DNA from: Aegilops tauschii subsp. strangulata
Lineage: Eukaryota > Streptophyta > Magnoliopsida > Poales > Poaceae
Length of the DNA stretch: 64,000 nt
NCBI RefSeq assembly: GCF_002575655.3
Contig: NC_053041.3
Location: 370,929,054 to 370,993,053, forward strand
Reading direction: 5' to 3'
Positions 24,599 through 34,765 of this stretch are shown here, piece by piece (positions within the stretch are counted from its first letter, which is position 1; each line of letters begins with the position of its first letter). Made by a program: the position numbers and the translations under genes. The notes under the pieces were generated by a model. It was given only the letters and a program-made list of their open reading frames with translations. It had not been told where the DNA came from and made no database searches.

Positions 24599-27500
24599 TT
24601 ACACATTTGCACCATTGTTAGGAGTAGCACAGGGATCAGCCATAAGCTTCTCCACGGTAAGAAGATCATCTGCTTTGCCAAGCTCATTTCCAATCTGCTG
24701 CAGCTTGCTAATCGGAGTTGGAGGTGGAAGATCATCAAGTTGTTCATCCTGCAGGTTGTCAGACACGGTTGCAGAGAAAGGCTTGGACTTGGGCTTCCTC
24801 TTCTTGGACTGCATGGGCAGCTCCTGGAAGACTGGTTTGAAACCATCTCTCTGCAGAGATCCTCTGGTACACCTCCTAACAGATGTCTCTACAATAGGAG
24901 TAGGCGCCAAGGTCTTCCTTGGCCTTCTGCTCTTTCTCTGTTCCTGTGGTGGTGTAGCATCAGACATTGTAGGAGAAACATGGTCAGACAGCATTACCTC
25001 TCTGTCAGAGGATTCTTCAGTAGATGGAAAGAGGGCCCTTGCCACAGGCCTATGCTCCTGTTCAGGTGCCTGATACGTCAATCTTGGCACATCAAAAGCC
25101 AAATCCCAACTTCTCTTGGAAAGCACATTAGACTGAATAGGCAGCATGTCAATAGATCTGTCTAGCTGAAAACTAGCATCAGATTGCAAAAAAATCTCAA
25201 AATTCCTTCTGAAAGCCAACTCTGGAGGCAGCTCAGGCCCAAAGAGAACTTTGTCTGCATCAAAAGTGGCAACAAAAGGCTCCTCAACAGCAGCAATTTC
25301 AACAGTGTTCTGAGCGGGAACAGGAGGTCTGTAGACCACTATGGCCCAATCTTCAGGATTATAGGCAGGCTCCTCCACAATAGGTTGCTCCTCCATAACA
25401 GGTTGCTCAGCATTCTGCTCTACATCAAAAACCAGAACAAAATTTGGCTGAATGTTTTGCTCAACAGAGCCAGAGAAATCTTCAGAGAGATCTAGAACCA
25501 TGGACTGTTGCTCAGCTTGCACATCATCTTGAACAATCTCATCTTCCTCACCCCAAACAGCATTGCCCCAGTTGTTGTCACCCATGTCTAGCTGCTCCGG
25601 AGGGGGAGGTGGCACATCATTCTAGCCCATAGCCAGGTAAGGGGGCAAGACGAAAGGATGGAGCTCTGGAAAAGGCACACCAGGCAGAGGGTGTGGGTTT
25701 CCATTTATAGGCATCCAATCCTCGTCATGAGGCATTTGCTCAGCGAAGTTGGCACCCAGTATGTATATTGGTGCAGTCCATGACACTCGAGCCCCACCCC
25801 ACGCAGCATAATCATTGAAAACCACATCCCGCAGAACAAACGCATCTTCAGGAAAGGATGCAAACACAAGGGTTCTGACCAAATAAGGACCCTGACTATT
25901 CCAATGGTGAAACTTGCCAAAGGTATTGACTGCAGCTCTGATATTGTTCGTGTTGCGCAGATCCAAAGGGATACCCAGCATCATAATCAACCCTTGACGA
26001 AAACCCTGAGCTCCGCAAAAACCCTCTCCCTCATCATGCTTCATAAAGCGAACAAAACAATCATTTCCCAAGTGCTGAGGGGGCAGTTGGAGAAGAGAAA
26101 AACGCACCGCCGGATCTCTAACTCTGAATAAACCGACCGCATTGATCCAGGGCTGGACAGAACGAACCTGATATCCATGGGCCTCCAGCCATCAGCCACT
26201 TCCTCACGAGCAGCTCCAATCTCGTTGGCCTCCGGTATTGGCATCACCTCTGCCAGCATATAGTCCTCATGGCGACGCACAATCGGAACGTGCGGCGTGA
26301 CAAACGTACATGGCCAGCGCGCATCTCCAGCATCAATGATATGATGACCAGCTGGGACGTACTGCATTGGGTCTAGAGGAAAGTTAGCCATGGCAGGCGG
26401 CAGTGATGGCGGCTCAGGGGGTGGAGGTGGTGTCGCCGGTGGTGAGCCCAGAGGAGTCGAGGGGCCAAGGTGGATGGAATTGGGCGAAGAGGAAGGTGCA
26501 ATGAAAGCAGAGGAGTCCAAGTTTGGTAGATATCCTATCAGAGAGATATTCCCGGCTTCTGTAGCTTGAACCTCGGAAACTGGAACGACAACGGGTTTGG
26601 GTTTCCAAACTAACCCGAGACGCTGCGCAAAACGGGTGCAATCACGCCTCCTATGACCGACCCGAGAACAACTCAAGCACTTTAAAGTTGACGTGCACGC
26701 AGAAGAAAAATGCCCTTGCTTAAAGGAAATCTGACACGTGACAATTTTATCTACCATATCATTAATCATTTGATCAAAAGAGGCCTCAGCTTGAGAAGAA
26801 TTAGGCACAGATGGGCCGGGCAAGGATGGGCCTAAACTAGGCTGATTTGAAGATCCTGAATTCCCGCCCGAACCAGCCGGCGCAATATCCGAGGCAGGAC
26901 CCTCCAGAGATGAACGCTGTTGGATCACCGACGAGCTCACCGTGCCAAAAACAATCGGCGGTGAAGCCAAGGTCCAATTAAGGTTTTCTGGCGGTGGCGG
27001 ATGAATAACCACACGCTCTCTATCAGGAAGCTCATAACCAGCACTTTCCGTGGCAGCAATGCAATCAGCAGACGCATGATATCTATACCCTTTGCACACA
27101 TCATAATTTTGAAACGTAGCAAAAGATAAACGCATCCGAACAGTGGATCCAGACTTAATGGCTGACTTAACAGGAGGATTATGCATTGCAAGAAGTCCCA
27201 AGGCCGCCCTACATTTGGAGGGGCTAACCAAAACCCATTCAGCATCACACTCTTTCTTCCAAATTTTGAACTCACGATACCAATTCGGACCCCCATTACC
27301 CCACAAATGAAAATAGCATTTGAATTGGGGGCAGGAATAGGATCTAGTATCAACAATGTGAAAACCAACATCCTTGCATGAAACATTAAAACTAAATACC
27401 TTGCCAGCAATGTATGAAACCCATAGATCAATGGACGAACCACCCAACGCAGATTCAAGAGCTGCGGCCACAGAATCCTCATTGAGCCTGAAATCATGCC

Positions 27501-27705
27501 TACTGAACGAAACCACGAGGGTGAAAGCCCCTCGATCAGCCTCAGGATGAACGGTGAGGCCAGAAGCCTTGTAGATCTCATCAGCAAAAACTCTACCCTT
27601 GGAGAAATCCAAGCCAAGGGTAGATCCAGTCGAGGGATCCCTCTCCAAAGACATGAGGAGAGAGATCTTGGAGCGCCGAACAATATGAGTGGATTGGATC
27701 ACCAA
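24599..27705 (-). pseudogene. LINE ORF1 (RNA-binding, CCHC)
   Basis: Three consecutive minus-strand frames (26041-27705, 25622-26107 and 24599-25615) form one ORF, broken by a frameshift in the overlap near 26070-26107 and one TAG at 25622. A start at about 27651 (MSLERDPSTGS) fits better than the first ATG. The first 230 residues look globular. A CCHC-like knuckle, CLSCSRVGHRRRDC, lies about 350 codons in. A Pro-rich linker, a second globular part and a Glu/Gln-rich, Lys/Arg-tailed C-terminus follow. ORF1 proteins bind LINE RNA. Confidence 0.7.
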
Positions 27706-27822
27706 ATTAGTGGTGAGAAGTGGAGATTGCCGGGGAGCTAGGGTTTAGGGGTGGGTGGGTGGAAGGGGGCGCCATAGTGTACATTTGGTATTGGTTCTTC
27801 TCTTTCTCCCACTCACATATCC

Positions 27823-28728
27823 TTGTTTGGAATGATGGATAGGCCAAGTACTTCTACCAACCCACTCTTCTTGGAGCAAGACGACGATCCGAACAACTAC
27901 GTCACCAAGCTACACCTATTTGGAACACAACGAGCTTTGCATGAAGAGCAACTAGCAATGAGCGACCGCATCGACAACCTCGCCACCGACTTGCGACTCT
28001 CCGAGCAACGTACAAGAGACTACTTCGACCACAAGATCGACGAACACAAGCATGAGAATGACGCAAGAATGGACGAGATTCGTGCCTTGTTGGTCAACCG
28101 CTCTTCTACCACTTCGTCCTACTCAAGAAGGAGCCGCTCGAGTCGACACTCCGACGACACTATCTCTGGCTCAAGTACCCAGACATCGAACACTCTTCGT
28201 CGTGCCACGTGTCAAGATCGTCAAGCAAACCGCAATCCTCTACACGACACCAACTCTCAAGAGCATCGACAACGTCAAACCCAAGCTGCATTCGCGCAAG
28301 CACAAGAACGGCAACGCCAACGACAACAAGAACAAGAGGAGCGTGCACGACAACATCAAGATGCACAAGACGCCGAGGCACAACGTCAAGAACAACAACT
28401 ACGTGAAGCTCAAGCACTTGAGGCGCAACATGCACTTCACGATTCAAGTCGATCCGTCGCCAACCGAGGACGACAAGCTCGTGAACATCAAGAAGCACTT
28501 CGCGATGAAGCTCAAGAGAGGATTTTCCAAGCACGTGTGCATCGACAAGCTCCTCGACAAGCTCGCCAAGAACATGAAGTTCAACACGAGCATGAAGACA
28601 ATGGAAATCCCCCAAGACAAGAGCAACTTGAGAACGACAACCCTCCTCGCCAAGAGCAAAATGAGATTGTCAATCCTCAACGACATGGGCGTCATCATCC
28701 CCGACCCCAACACAATGAAGAGCAATGA
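27823..28728 (+). CDS. N-terminal Gag region of D, Gln/Arg-rich
   Basis: A 301-codon frame. The first 90 residues are mixed (MSDRIDNLATDLRLSEQRTRDYF, likely helical). A Ser/Arg patch and then a long Gln/Arg/Glu/His-rich low-complexity segment (about residues 110-300) follow. In related Gypsy elements this sits directly before the Gag core, and here a frameshift and an in-frame TGA near 28797 separate them. The alternative 229-codon frame over the same bases is Lys/Asn-rich shadow text. Confidence 0.55.
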   Translation: MFGMMDRPSTSTNPLFLEQDDDPNNYVTKLHLFGTQRALHEEQLAMSDRIDNLATDLRLSEQRTRDYFDHKIDEHKHENDARMDEIRALLVNRSSTTSSYSRRSRSSRHSDDTISGSSTQTSNTLRRATCQDRQANRNPLHDTNSQEHRQRQTQAAFAQAQERQRQRQQEQEERARQHQDAQDAEAQRQEQQLREAQALEAQHALHDSSRSVANRGRQAREHQEALRDEAQERIFQARVHRQAPRQARQEHEVQHEHEDNGNPPRQEQLENDNPPRQEQNEIVNPQRHGRHHPRPQHNEEQ

Positions 28729-28819
28729 TACGGCAAGCTAAAGTTCACCATGCCCTTCACCGGAAGCAATGACCCCGAAGAGTACATCTCATGGCATTGA
28801 AGGTTGAAAAATCTTCCGC

Positions 28820-29578
28820 TTGCACAACTACGAAGAAGATAAGAAGATCGCGATGGCATCCTTTGAATTCCAAGACTACGTCCTCATTTGGTGGGAACAA
28901 GTCATTGAGCGCCGAGAGGCCAAAGGTGAACCGCCAATCACCAGTTGGGCACAAATGAAATATGTCATGAGAGCACGATTTGTGCCTAACTACTACAACC
29001 GCGACCTCTTCAAGAAACTCCAACTACTCAAGCAAGGAACCAAGAGCATTGAAGAGTACTACAAAGAAATGGAGATTGCCATGATACAAGCCAATGTCAC
29101 GGAAGATGATGAGCAAGCTATGGCACGTTTCTTGAATGGACTCAACCATCCTATCAAGAAGATCGCCGACTTCCAACCATACTTGAACCTCATTGAGCTA
29201 GTGCACCAAGCTACCAAAGCGGAACGTCAAGTGCAAGATGATTTAAAAAAGGCCAAGTTCTCATCCAAGTCCTATGGTTTCTCCAACTCTCGAGCGTCAA
29301 CGACTCCAACACCTGCTACCTCAACCAAGCCATCTACAAGCAACGACGACAAGTCAAGTTACAAGAAAACTTCGACAAGCTCAAGTCGTCCTCCTACTAC
29401 AAGCAACTTCAAGCCGAAAGCTTCATCATCATCTACCCCAACCGATGAGACCATCAAGACAAGTTCCTTCAAATGCTTCACATGCGAAGGCCGAGGCCAC
29501 AAGTCCTTCGAGTGTACAAACAAGCGCACCATGATCCTCAACGACGACGGAACATATGACTCCATGAGTGAAGGATAA
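28820..29578 (+). CDS. Gag core with zinc knuckle of D
   Basis: The 252-codon frame carries the Retrotrans_gag fold region (KIAMASFEFQDYVLIWWEQVIERR ... FVPNYYNRDLFKKLQLLKQGTKSIEEYYKEME, residues 9-90), a Ser/Thr/Pro linker and a CCHC zinc knuckle CFTCEGRGHKSFEC (about residues 217-230). Gag assembles the particle, and the knuckle binds RNA. The frame ends in TAA (29576-29578), directly followed by ATG in the same frame, so gag and protease are separated only by this stop. Confidence 0.8.
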   Translation: MHNYEEDKKIAMASFEFQDYVLIWWEQVIERREAKGEPPITSWAQMKYVMRARFVPNYYNRDLFKKLQLLKQGTKSIEEYYKEMEIAMIQANVTEDDEQAMARFLNGLNHPIKKIADFQPYLNLIELVHQATKAERQVQDDLKKAKFSSKSYGFSNSRASTTPTPATSTKPSTSNDDKSSYKKTSTSSSRPPTTSNFKPKASSSSTPTDETIKTSSFKCFTCEGRGHKSFECTNKRTMILNDDGTYDSMSEG

Positions 29579-30088
29579 ATGGAAGCCCTTGACCAAGTGG
29601 CCATGCACCGGCAAGTGAATGAAGACGAAGATGATCAAGTCTTTTGTGACGAAGATTCAAGCCCCACTCTTGTTGTCTCCAAGGTCTTGACTCTTCAACA
29701 TCAACAAGAAGAAGACCAAAGATGCCATATCTTCCACACCAAAGCCGACATCAATGGAAGGTCCGTCAAGGTCATCATCGATGGAGGGAGTTGCCATAAC
29801 TTAGCAAGTGAAGAACTATGTTCCAAGCTTCAATTGGTCAAGATGAAGCACCCGCACCCCTACAAGGTTCAATGGCTAAGCGACACCGGCACCATCCAAG
29901 TCGAGCATAGAGTACAAGTTTATTTCAAGATTGGAGCCTACAAAGACACTTTGGAGTGTGATGTCCTTCCGATGACCGTTTGCCACCTTCTTCTTGGGCG
30001 GCCATGTCAATTCGACCGAGGTGTCATCCACAACGGGCGTACAAACCACTATAGCTTCAAGATGAAAGGAAAGGAGTACGTGCTATGA
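29579..30088 (+). CDS. Aspartic protease domain of D
   Basis: A 169-codon frame, in the same phase as gag. The active-site motif is IIDGGSCHNLASEELC (about residues 62-77), where DGGS replaces the usual DTGS/DSGA. A second hydrophobic block reads VCHLLLGRPCQFDRGV (about residues 136-151). This is the Gypsy retropepsin that matures Gag-Pol. The frame closes with TGA at 30086-30088, and RT text continues in phase, so the stop looks like a point mutation. Confidence 0.75.
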   Translation: MEALDQVAMHRQVNEDEDDQVFCDEDSSPTLVVSKVLTLQHQQEEDQRCHIFHTKADINGRSVKVIIDGGSCHNLASEELCSKLQLVKMKHPHPYKVQWLSDTGTIQVEHRVQVYFKIGAYKDTLECDVLPMTVCHLLLGRPCQFDRGVIHNGRTNHYSFKMKGKEYVL

Positions 30089-30091
30089 CCT

Positions 30092-30724
30092 ATGTCTCCA
30101 AGCCAAGTGATCGCCGACAAGCAAGCCACCCATCGTGGAGAGAATAGTGAGAGAGCGACCCAGCAAAAAGAGAGTGAGCGCCACAAGCCCAAATTGAGTG
30201 CCTCCACGATGAGCGACCAGAAGAACTTTGTCCTCTTTGCCACCAAACATGAGATGAGAGAAGTGTGTGAAAACCCATCAAGTGTCCTACACTATGTCCT
30301 CTTGTGCAAGGACGAGGCACCAAAAACTAACACCTCTCACAATCTACCTTTGGTGTTATCTTCTCTATTACAGGAATTCCAAGATGTTTTCCCCGATGAG
30401 CTACCTCCGGGTCTACCTCCACTACGAGGCTTTGAGCATCGCATCGACCTCATCCCCGGAGCACCTCTTCCAAACAAGGCCCCATACCACGTCAACCCCG
30501 AAGAAACCAAAGAAATACAAAGGCAAGTAAAGCATCTCATAGATCATGGACATGTGCATGAAATTTTGAGTCCTTGTGCCGTGCCGGTCATTCTTGTGCC
30601 AAAAAGAGACGGTAGCTTTCGCATGTGTTCCGATTGTAGACCTATCAATGCTATTACCTTTCGCTATAGGTACCCCATTCCACGCCTTGATGATATGCTA
30701 GATGAACTCAGTTACATACTTTAG
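30092..30724 (+). pseudogene. Reverse transcriptase of D, N-terminal part only
   Basis: A 210-codon frame in phase with the protease. It contains the RT entry text (DELPPGLPPLRGFEHRIDLIPGA, about residues 97-119), then VIDHGHV-type connection and [43 protein letters not shown] (about residues 160-206). It stops there. The palm core with the YxDD catalytic motif is absent. Text from the start of RNase H follows immediately in another frame, so several hundred bases were deleted at about 30712. Confidence 0.75.
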
Positions 30725-32285
30725 TGAGAAACTCTCCGGAGCGCAACTCAATTACACCATATATGACAAAGAGCTATATGCTTTAGTACGAGTTTTGCCT
30801 GAATGGGAACATTACCTTCGCCCTCATGAATTTATCATCCATACCGATCATGAAACGCTTAAATATCTTAAGGGTCAAACTAAGTTGAACAAGCGTCATG
30901 CCAAATGGAGTGAATTTACAGAGTCATTTCCTTATGTCATCAAGTACATCAAAGGTAAGGAAAATGTTGTGGCGGATGCACTTTCCCGTATATGCATGAT
31001 TATTACTCAACTTGAATTGAATGTCGTTGGCTTTGAGCACATAAAAGACTTGTATGCGCATGATTCTACTTTTGCCATTCCTTATGCCAAATGTTTGACG
31101 CATACATCTTGGGAACGATATTACATCAAGGATGGTTATCTTATGAGAGCTAACAAACTATGCATCCCCGAGTCTTCTCTTCGTTTGTTGCTTTTGCAAG
31201 AATCTCATGGAGGAGGACTAATGGGACATTTTGCACGTGACAAGACCCTTGCTAAGCTCTCCAAGAACTACTTTTGGCCTAAGATGTTCCGCGACGTCAA
31301 TCGCTTCACCAATCAATGCTCTACATGTCGCAAAGCTAAGTCTAAAGCTCAATCTCATGGACTATATATGCCTCTTCCAATTCCGTATCAACCATGGGAA
31401 GATATTAGCATGGATTTTGTGCTTGGTTTGCCTAGAACTAGAAATGGCAAGGATTCCGTTTTTGTTGTTGTGGACCGATTCTCCAAAATGGCTCATTTCA
31501 TTCCTTGCAACAAGATAGACGATGCTTCACATGTTGCCAATCTCTTTTGTAGGGAAATATTGCGTCTACATGGAGTGCGAAAGACGATTGTCTCGGACCG
31601 CGACGTCAAGTTCTTGAGTTACTTTTGGAAGACCTTATGCTCCAAGCTCGGAATCAAGCTACTATTCTCCACGGCATACCATCCACAAACCGACGGCCAA
31701 ACGGAGGTGACGAACCGCACGCTCTCCACTCTTCTCCGCGTGCTAATCAAGAAGAACATCAAGGAGTGGGAGGAGTGCCTACCCATCGCCGAGTACGCCT
31801 ACAACCGTGCAAGACATTTGACTACCGGCAAGTCCCCTTTCGAGGTCGTTTACGGTTTCAACCCATTGTCCCCATTGGACATTCTTCCTCTACCTCTACA
31901 AGAGCGCACCAACATGGACGTAAGTGCCCGAGTCAACCACCTCAAGAAGATGCATGAAGATATAAGGCACACCACCGAGCGCCAAGTACAACGACTCGCG
32001 ACCAAGCTCAATATCAACAAGCAACCCATGATATTCAACATTGGCTATCTTGTGTGGCTACACCTTCGCATGGACCGTTTCCCCAACGAACACAAGTCCA
32101 AACTCCTACCTCACGCCGATGGACCCTTCAAGGTGCTAGCACACTACAACAACCACGCTTACAAGATCGACCTTCCAAGCGACAAGTACAACGTGAGCGA
32201 CGTCTTCAACGTTAAGGATCTCTCGCCCTACCATGGTGATGAAGATTTTGATCCGAGGTCGGATCTTTCACAAGGGGGGAGATGA
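30702..32285 (+). CDS. RNase H and integrase of D
   Basis: A 527-codon frame. It opens with the RNase H text [24 protein letters not shown] (from about residue 5) through [18 protein letters not shown] zinc-binding domain ([12 protein letters not shown] ... CSTCRKAK, about residues 175-215) follows. The integrase core has its three acidic residues in MDFVLGLP (about 238), VSDRDVKF (about 299) and [10 protein letters not shown] (about 335), a DDE layout. The tail ([26 protein letters not shown]...FNVKDLSPY) is the usual Gypsy integrase C-terminus; I see no chromodomain. The stop overlaps the LTR start. The first methionine is within the deletion junction and is not a natural start. Confidence 0.85.
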   Translation: MNSVTYFSEKLSGAQLNYTIYDKELYALVRVLPEWEHYLRPHEFIIHTDHETLKYLKGQTKLNKRHAKWSEFTESFPYVIKYIKGKENVVADALSRICMIITQLELNVVGFEHIKDLYAHDSTFAIPYAKCLTHTSWERYYIKDGYLMRANKLCIPESSLRLLLLQESHGGGLMGHFARDKTLAKLSKNYFWPKMFRDVNRFTNQCSTCRKAKSKAQSHGLYMPLPIPYQPWEDISMDFVLGLPRTRNGKDSVFVVVDRFSKMAHFIPCNKIDDASHVANLFCREILRLHGVRKTIVSDRDVKFLSYFWKTLCSKLGIKLLFSTAYHPQTDGQTEVTNRTLSTLLRVLIKKNIKEWEECLPIAEYAYNRARHLTTGKSPFEVVYGFNPLSPLDILPLPLQERTNMDVSARVNHLKKMHEDIRHTTERQVQRLATKLNINKQPMIFNIGYLVWLHLRMDRFPNEHKSKLLPHADGPFKVLAHYNNHAYKIDLPSDKYNVSDVFNVKDLSPYHGDEDFDPRSDLSQGGR

Positions 32286-33136
32286 GGCGGAGCATCCCAA
32301 GGCCATCCCCATGGACCTACCTACATCTCCCACGACACCACTTGGACCAATGACAAGAGCCCGTGCGAGAGCCATCGAGAACGAGGTTAACTCTCTCCTT
32401 GTTGAACTTCCCATTGACCCACTTGAGACATGGCTACTACCTCAAACGGCGATGCTTTGTGTGCTTAGGTACCATGTAAGCAACCAAGGAGAAGGAATGG
32501 TGCAAGATGGACACCAAGAGCATGGACAGGGATTTTCCCAGCGCAGAGATAGAGGTACTACTGGTCAACTACCGCCCAACTACCGGTCGGCCAGTACGAC
32601 CGCCCAACTACCGGTCAACTACCGGTCAAGCTTCTGTGATGAGACCGGTGCAAGGCCGGAACAGCATCGGAACAACCGCTATATCCGCTAAAACCGGTAC
32701 TACCGCCCTGCCTGCGCGCAGTTGAAGGGGTTTCACCCCATGTATCCCCAAACTTACCCCTTGGACTATATATACTTGTCCCTTAGCTCCGTACTAGGGT
32801 TAGCAAAGGATTAGCTCATGTTTGTGTGAGAGCTTTGCTCATCCACTTGGTTACCTTCTCCTCGGAGATCGTGCCTCCTCGGAGAAGATCCTTCCAAGCG
32901 GATTCAAGACCTCCTCGCGGAGAAGAACCGGTTGCCCTTTGTATCGTCCCTTGTTGACTTTGGATCTTGTATCTCCTCTTGTGTTTCGAGGATCTAGCAC
33001 ATGTGTGACCTAATCTTGTTGGTTTGAGAGTTCCTCTTGTGTTTTCCCTTGTGTTTCCCCGTGTGTTCTTCGTGTTCTTAGTTGGGATCCGCTCCTTTCG
33101 TGAAAGATCGGCCGTATATGGTTCCACCCTACATCA
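32283..33136 (+). repeat. 3' LTR of D
   Basis: An 854-bp copy starting tgaggcggagcatccc right after the purine tract. It is nearly identical to 18214-19103, with small indels in the repeat-rich U3 and a 24-bp gap near 32907. Confidence 0.9.
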
Positions 33137-34086
33137 CTTGCCGGGGAAACTTACCCAACGCCAGCAGGGCTGCCACCCTTGAGCCAGAGAGTTCTTACGC
33201 CCTCAAACCACATTGGAACCAAGGCTCGGGAAGCGCCTCCATGGTGGCATGCAGATCTTTGTGAAGACCAGAAGCATACAAGACTAGATGAATAACCAGA
33301 AGACGAAGATCCTCGGCAAGATCCTTGTCGAGGATACCCACGGGACCCCCGGCAAGCCCCTTGCCGGGGACGCCCACGACGCCGCGGCAAGACCCTTGCT
33401 GGGGCCCCGGCAAGACTCTTTGCGAAGACATCCGCGGGGCCGCAGCCAGGCCCACATCTGCCAAGATTCCGCCGTCGTTCCCATGCAGCTGCCAACCCAC
33501 CAACTAGGCGAGCACTTGCGTGGCGATGTGCGGCCTCTAGGCCAACTCAGCAAGCACCTGCGTGGTGGCATGCAGATCTTTGTGAAGGCTCTACCACCGC
33601 ACCAACTCAGCAGCCAGCCAGCCAGCCAGCGTGACACTACCCATCTTGTCAGTTTGGACACGCGTCGAAGCCAGGTGAGGCGGCGACAGCTGGGACGAGC
33701 TTCCTAGCAGTTCCCGATAAAGCAAGAAGGGCACGTCGGTAGCGCATTAAATGTGTTTGTCCTACAGTGCCAGAGGATAACTCGACCACTGTATAGGTTT
33801 CCACCTCCTGTGTGCCACTGTGGCGGCCCCTTTGTCTATAAAAGGAGGCCCACGGCGTACTGGGAGAGGATTCGGACTTCTTGGGACCCTGCTTGCCTTG
33901 TAGCTAGTCCAAGAACACCAGATAATCAGAAACCAGCAGGAGTAGGGTATTACGCATCACTTGCGGCCCGAACCTTGATAATCCCCCCGCGTTGATCTCT
34001 CAATCCCGCTCTTTCCACAGCCCCGCACCCGCCAACCGTAGCAAAAGGGATTCCTCGTGATCCCGTAGGTGTCGTTTCCCCCGACA
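33137..34086 (+). repeat. 5' LTR of F, second part
   Basis: It resumes with cttgccggggaaac and matches the 3' LTR copy (39222-39261, then 42118-43007). It contains a TATA box (gtctataaaaggagg, about 33834) and several palindromes of the CCGGCAAG/CTTGCCGG type. It ends CCCCCGACA at 34086. Confidence 0.85.
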
Positions 34087-34090
34087 TCTT

Positions 34091-34109
34091 TGGTGCGCCA
34101 GGTAGGGGG
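34091..34109 (+). other. Primer-binding site of F (tRNA-Arg)
   Basis: The site tggtgcgccaggtaggggg, 4 bp after the LTR, is complementary to the 3' end of plant tRNA-Arg(CCT) as I recall it, with one C-to-T change. It fixes the element's plus orientation. Confidence 0.7.
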
Positions 34110-34765
34110 CACAAGCTATGGAAATCTGGTCTTGGAGCCGACGCAACGACTCTTCCATGAGGATGGCTCGAAGGGAGAGGGCGACGTCGATCAACCGCCC
34201 TCTGGTGCCGTCCGCAGCCTCGACGGCCATCCGCGTGGCCCCAAAAAGCTAAGTCATGCAAAATTTTGGCTAATTTCATTTATATAAGTCTGTCCTCCCC
34301 AAAAGATCTTGTTCCTTGTATGGGAAACCTACACGCAATGGGACCCTTTCACTATTGGCAATGCCCTTGTCTCTGTCTCGAGTCTGCTCGACAATTCATG
34401 CGGCCGCGCTGAGAACGGCAAGGTGGCCTACCCGCTACCAGCAGCGCTCTTGTCTTGTTTCGAGTCCGCTCGACAGTTCAAGTGACCGCGCTGGCAGCGG
34501 CAAGGTGGCTTGCCCAGCAGCAAGCGCCCTTCCGGCAGGGTGCTAAGGATCCGTCTTCAAAGCACCACGGCGTGGGTTTACACGCCGGCAGCCTTATCTC
34601 AACAAGCGTAGGGTGCAAACATACAAAGAAAGATCTAACGGGAAGATAGCATGCGTGATATTAAAGTATTACAGAGTTATATTACACCAATTGTTGCTAC
34701 AGTTCTAACTAAAGATAAAAATTGTCTTGGTCATGAACCTGCAGCGGCGATGAGAAATAGGGTGC

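Larger units (their letters stand above)
20651..27780 (-). mobile_element. LINE (L1-type, non-LTR retrotransposon) inserted in D
   Basis: Its 3' end is at the left, where nine T on the plus strand (20651-20659) represent a poly-A tail. Reading leftward from the right end are a long ORF1 with a CCHC knuckle, then an AP-type endonuclease, RT and a zinc-binding C-terminal region. The flanks share an imperfect duplication (acacattgg at 20641 and acatttgg at 27781). The order matches grass L1/RIX elements. It is nearly full length but has several frameshifts and stops, so it is dead. It is the youngest layer in its nest (G, F, D, LINE). Confidence 0.88.
18214..33136 (+). mobile_element. Element D: Gypsy LTR retrotransposon with gag-pol, carrying a LINE
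   Basis: Its LTRs are 18214-19103 and 32283-33136. It has a tRNA-Met-like primer site (19107-19120), a polypurine tract caagggggga (32271-32280) and a coding region in the order gag, protease, RT, RNase H, integrase. Without the 7.1-kb LINE it is about 7.8 kb. The flanks (cccgg left, cttgc right) do not form a target duplication. Together they correspond to a palindrome in F's LTR with 7 bases missing. The LTRs are highly similar apart from short indels, so D is fairly young. RT has a large internal deletion, so this copy could not transpose on its own. Confidence 0.88.

Noticed and set aside
28052..28741. 229-codon frame overlapping the N-terminal Gag region of D
   Set aside because: Shadow frame of the Gln/Arg-rich Gag segment. 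Its Lys/Asn-rich text has no family resemblance.
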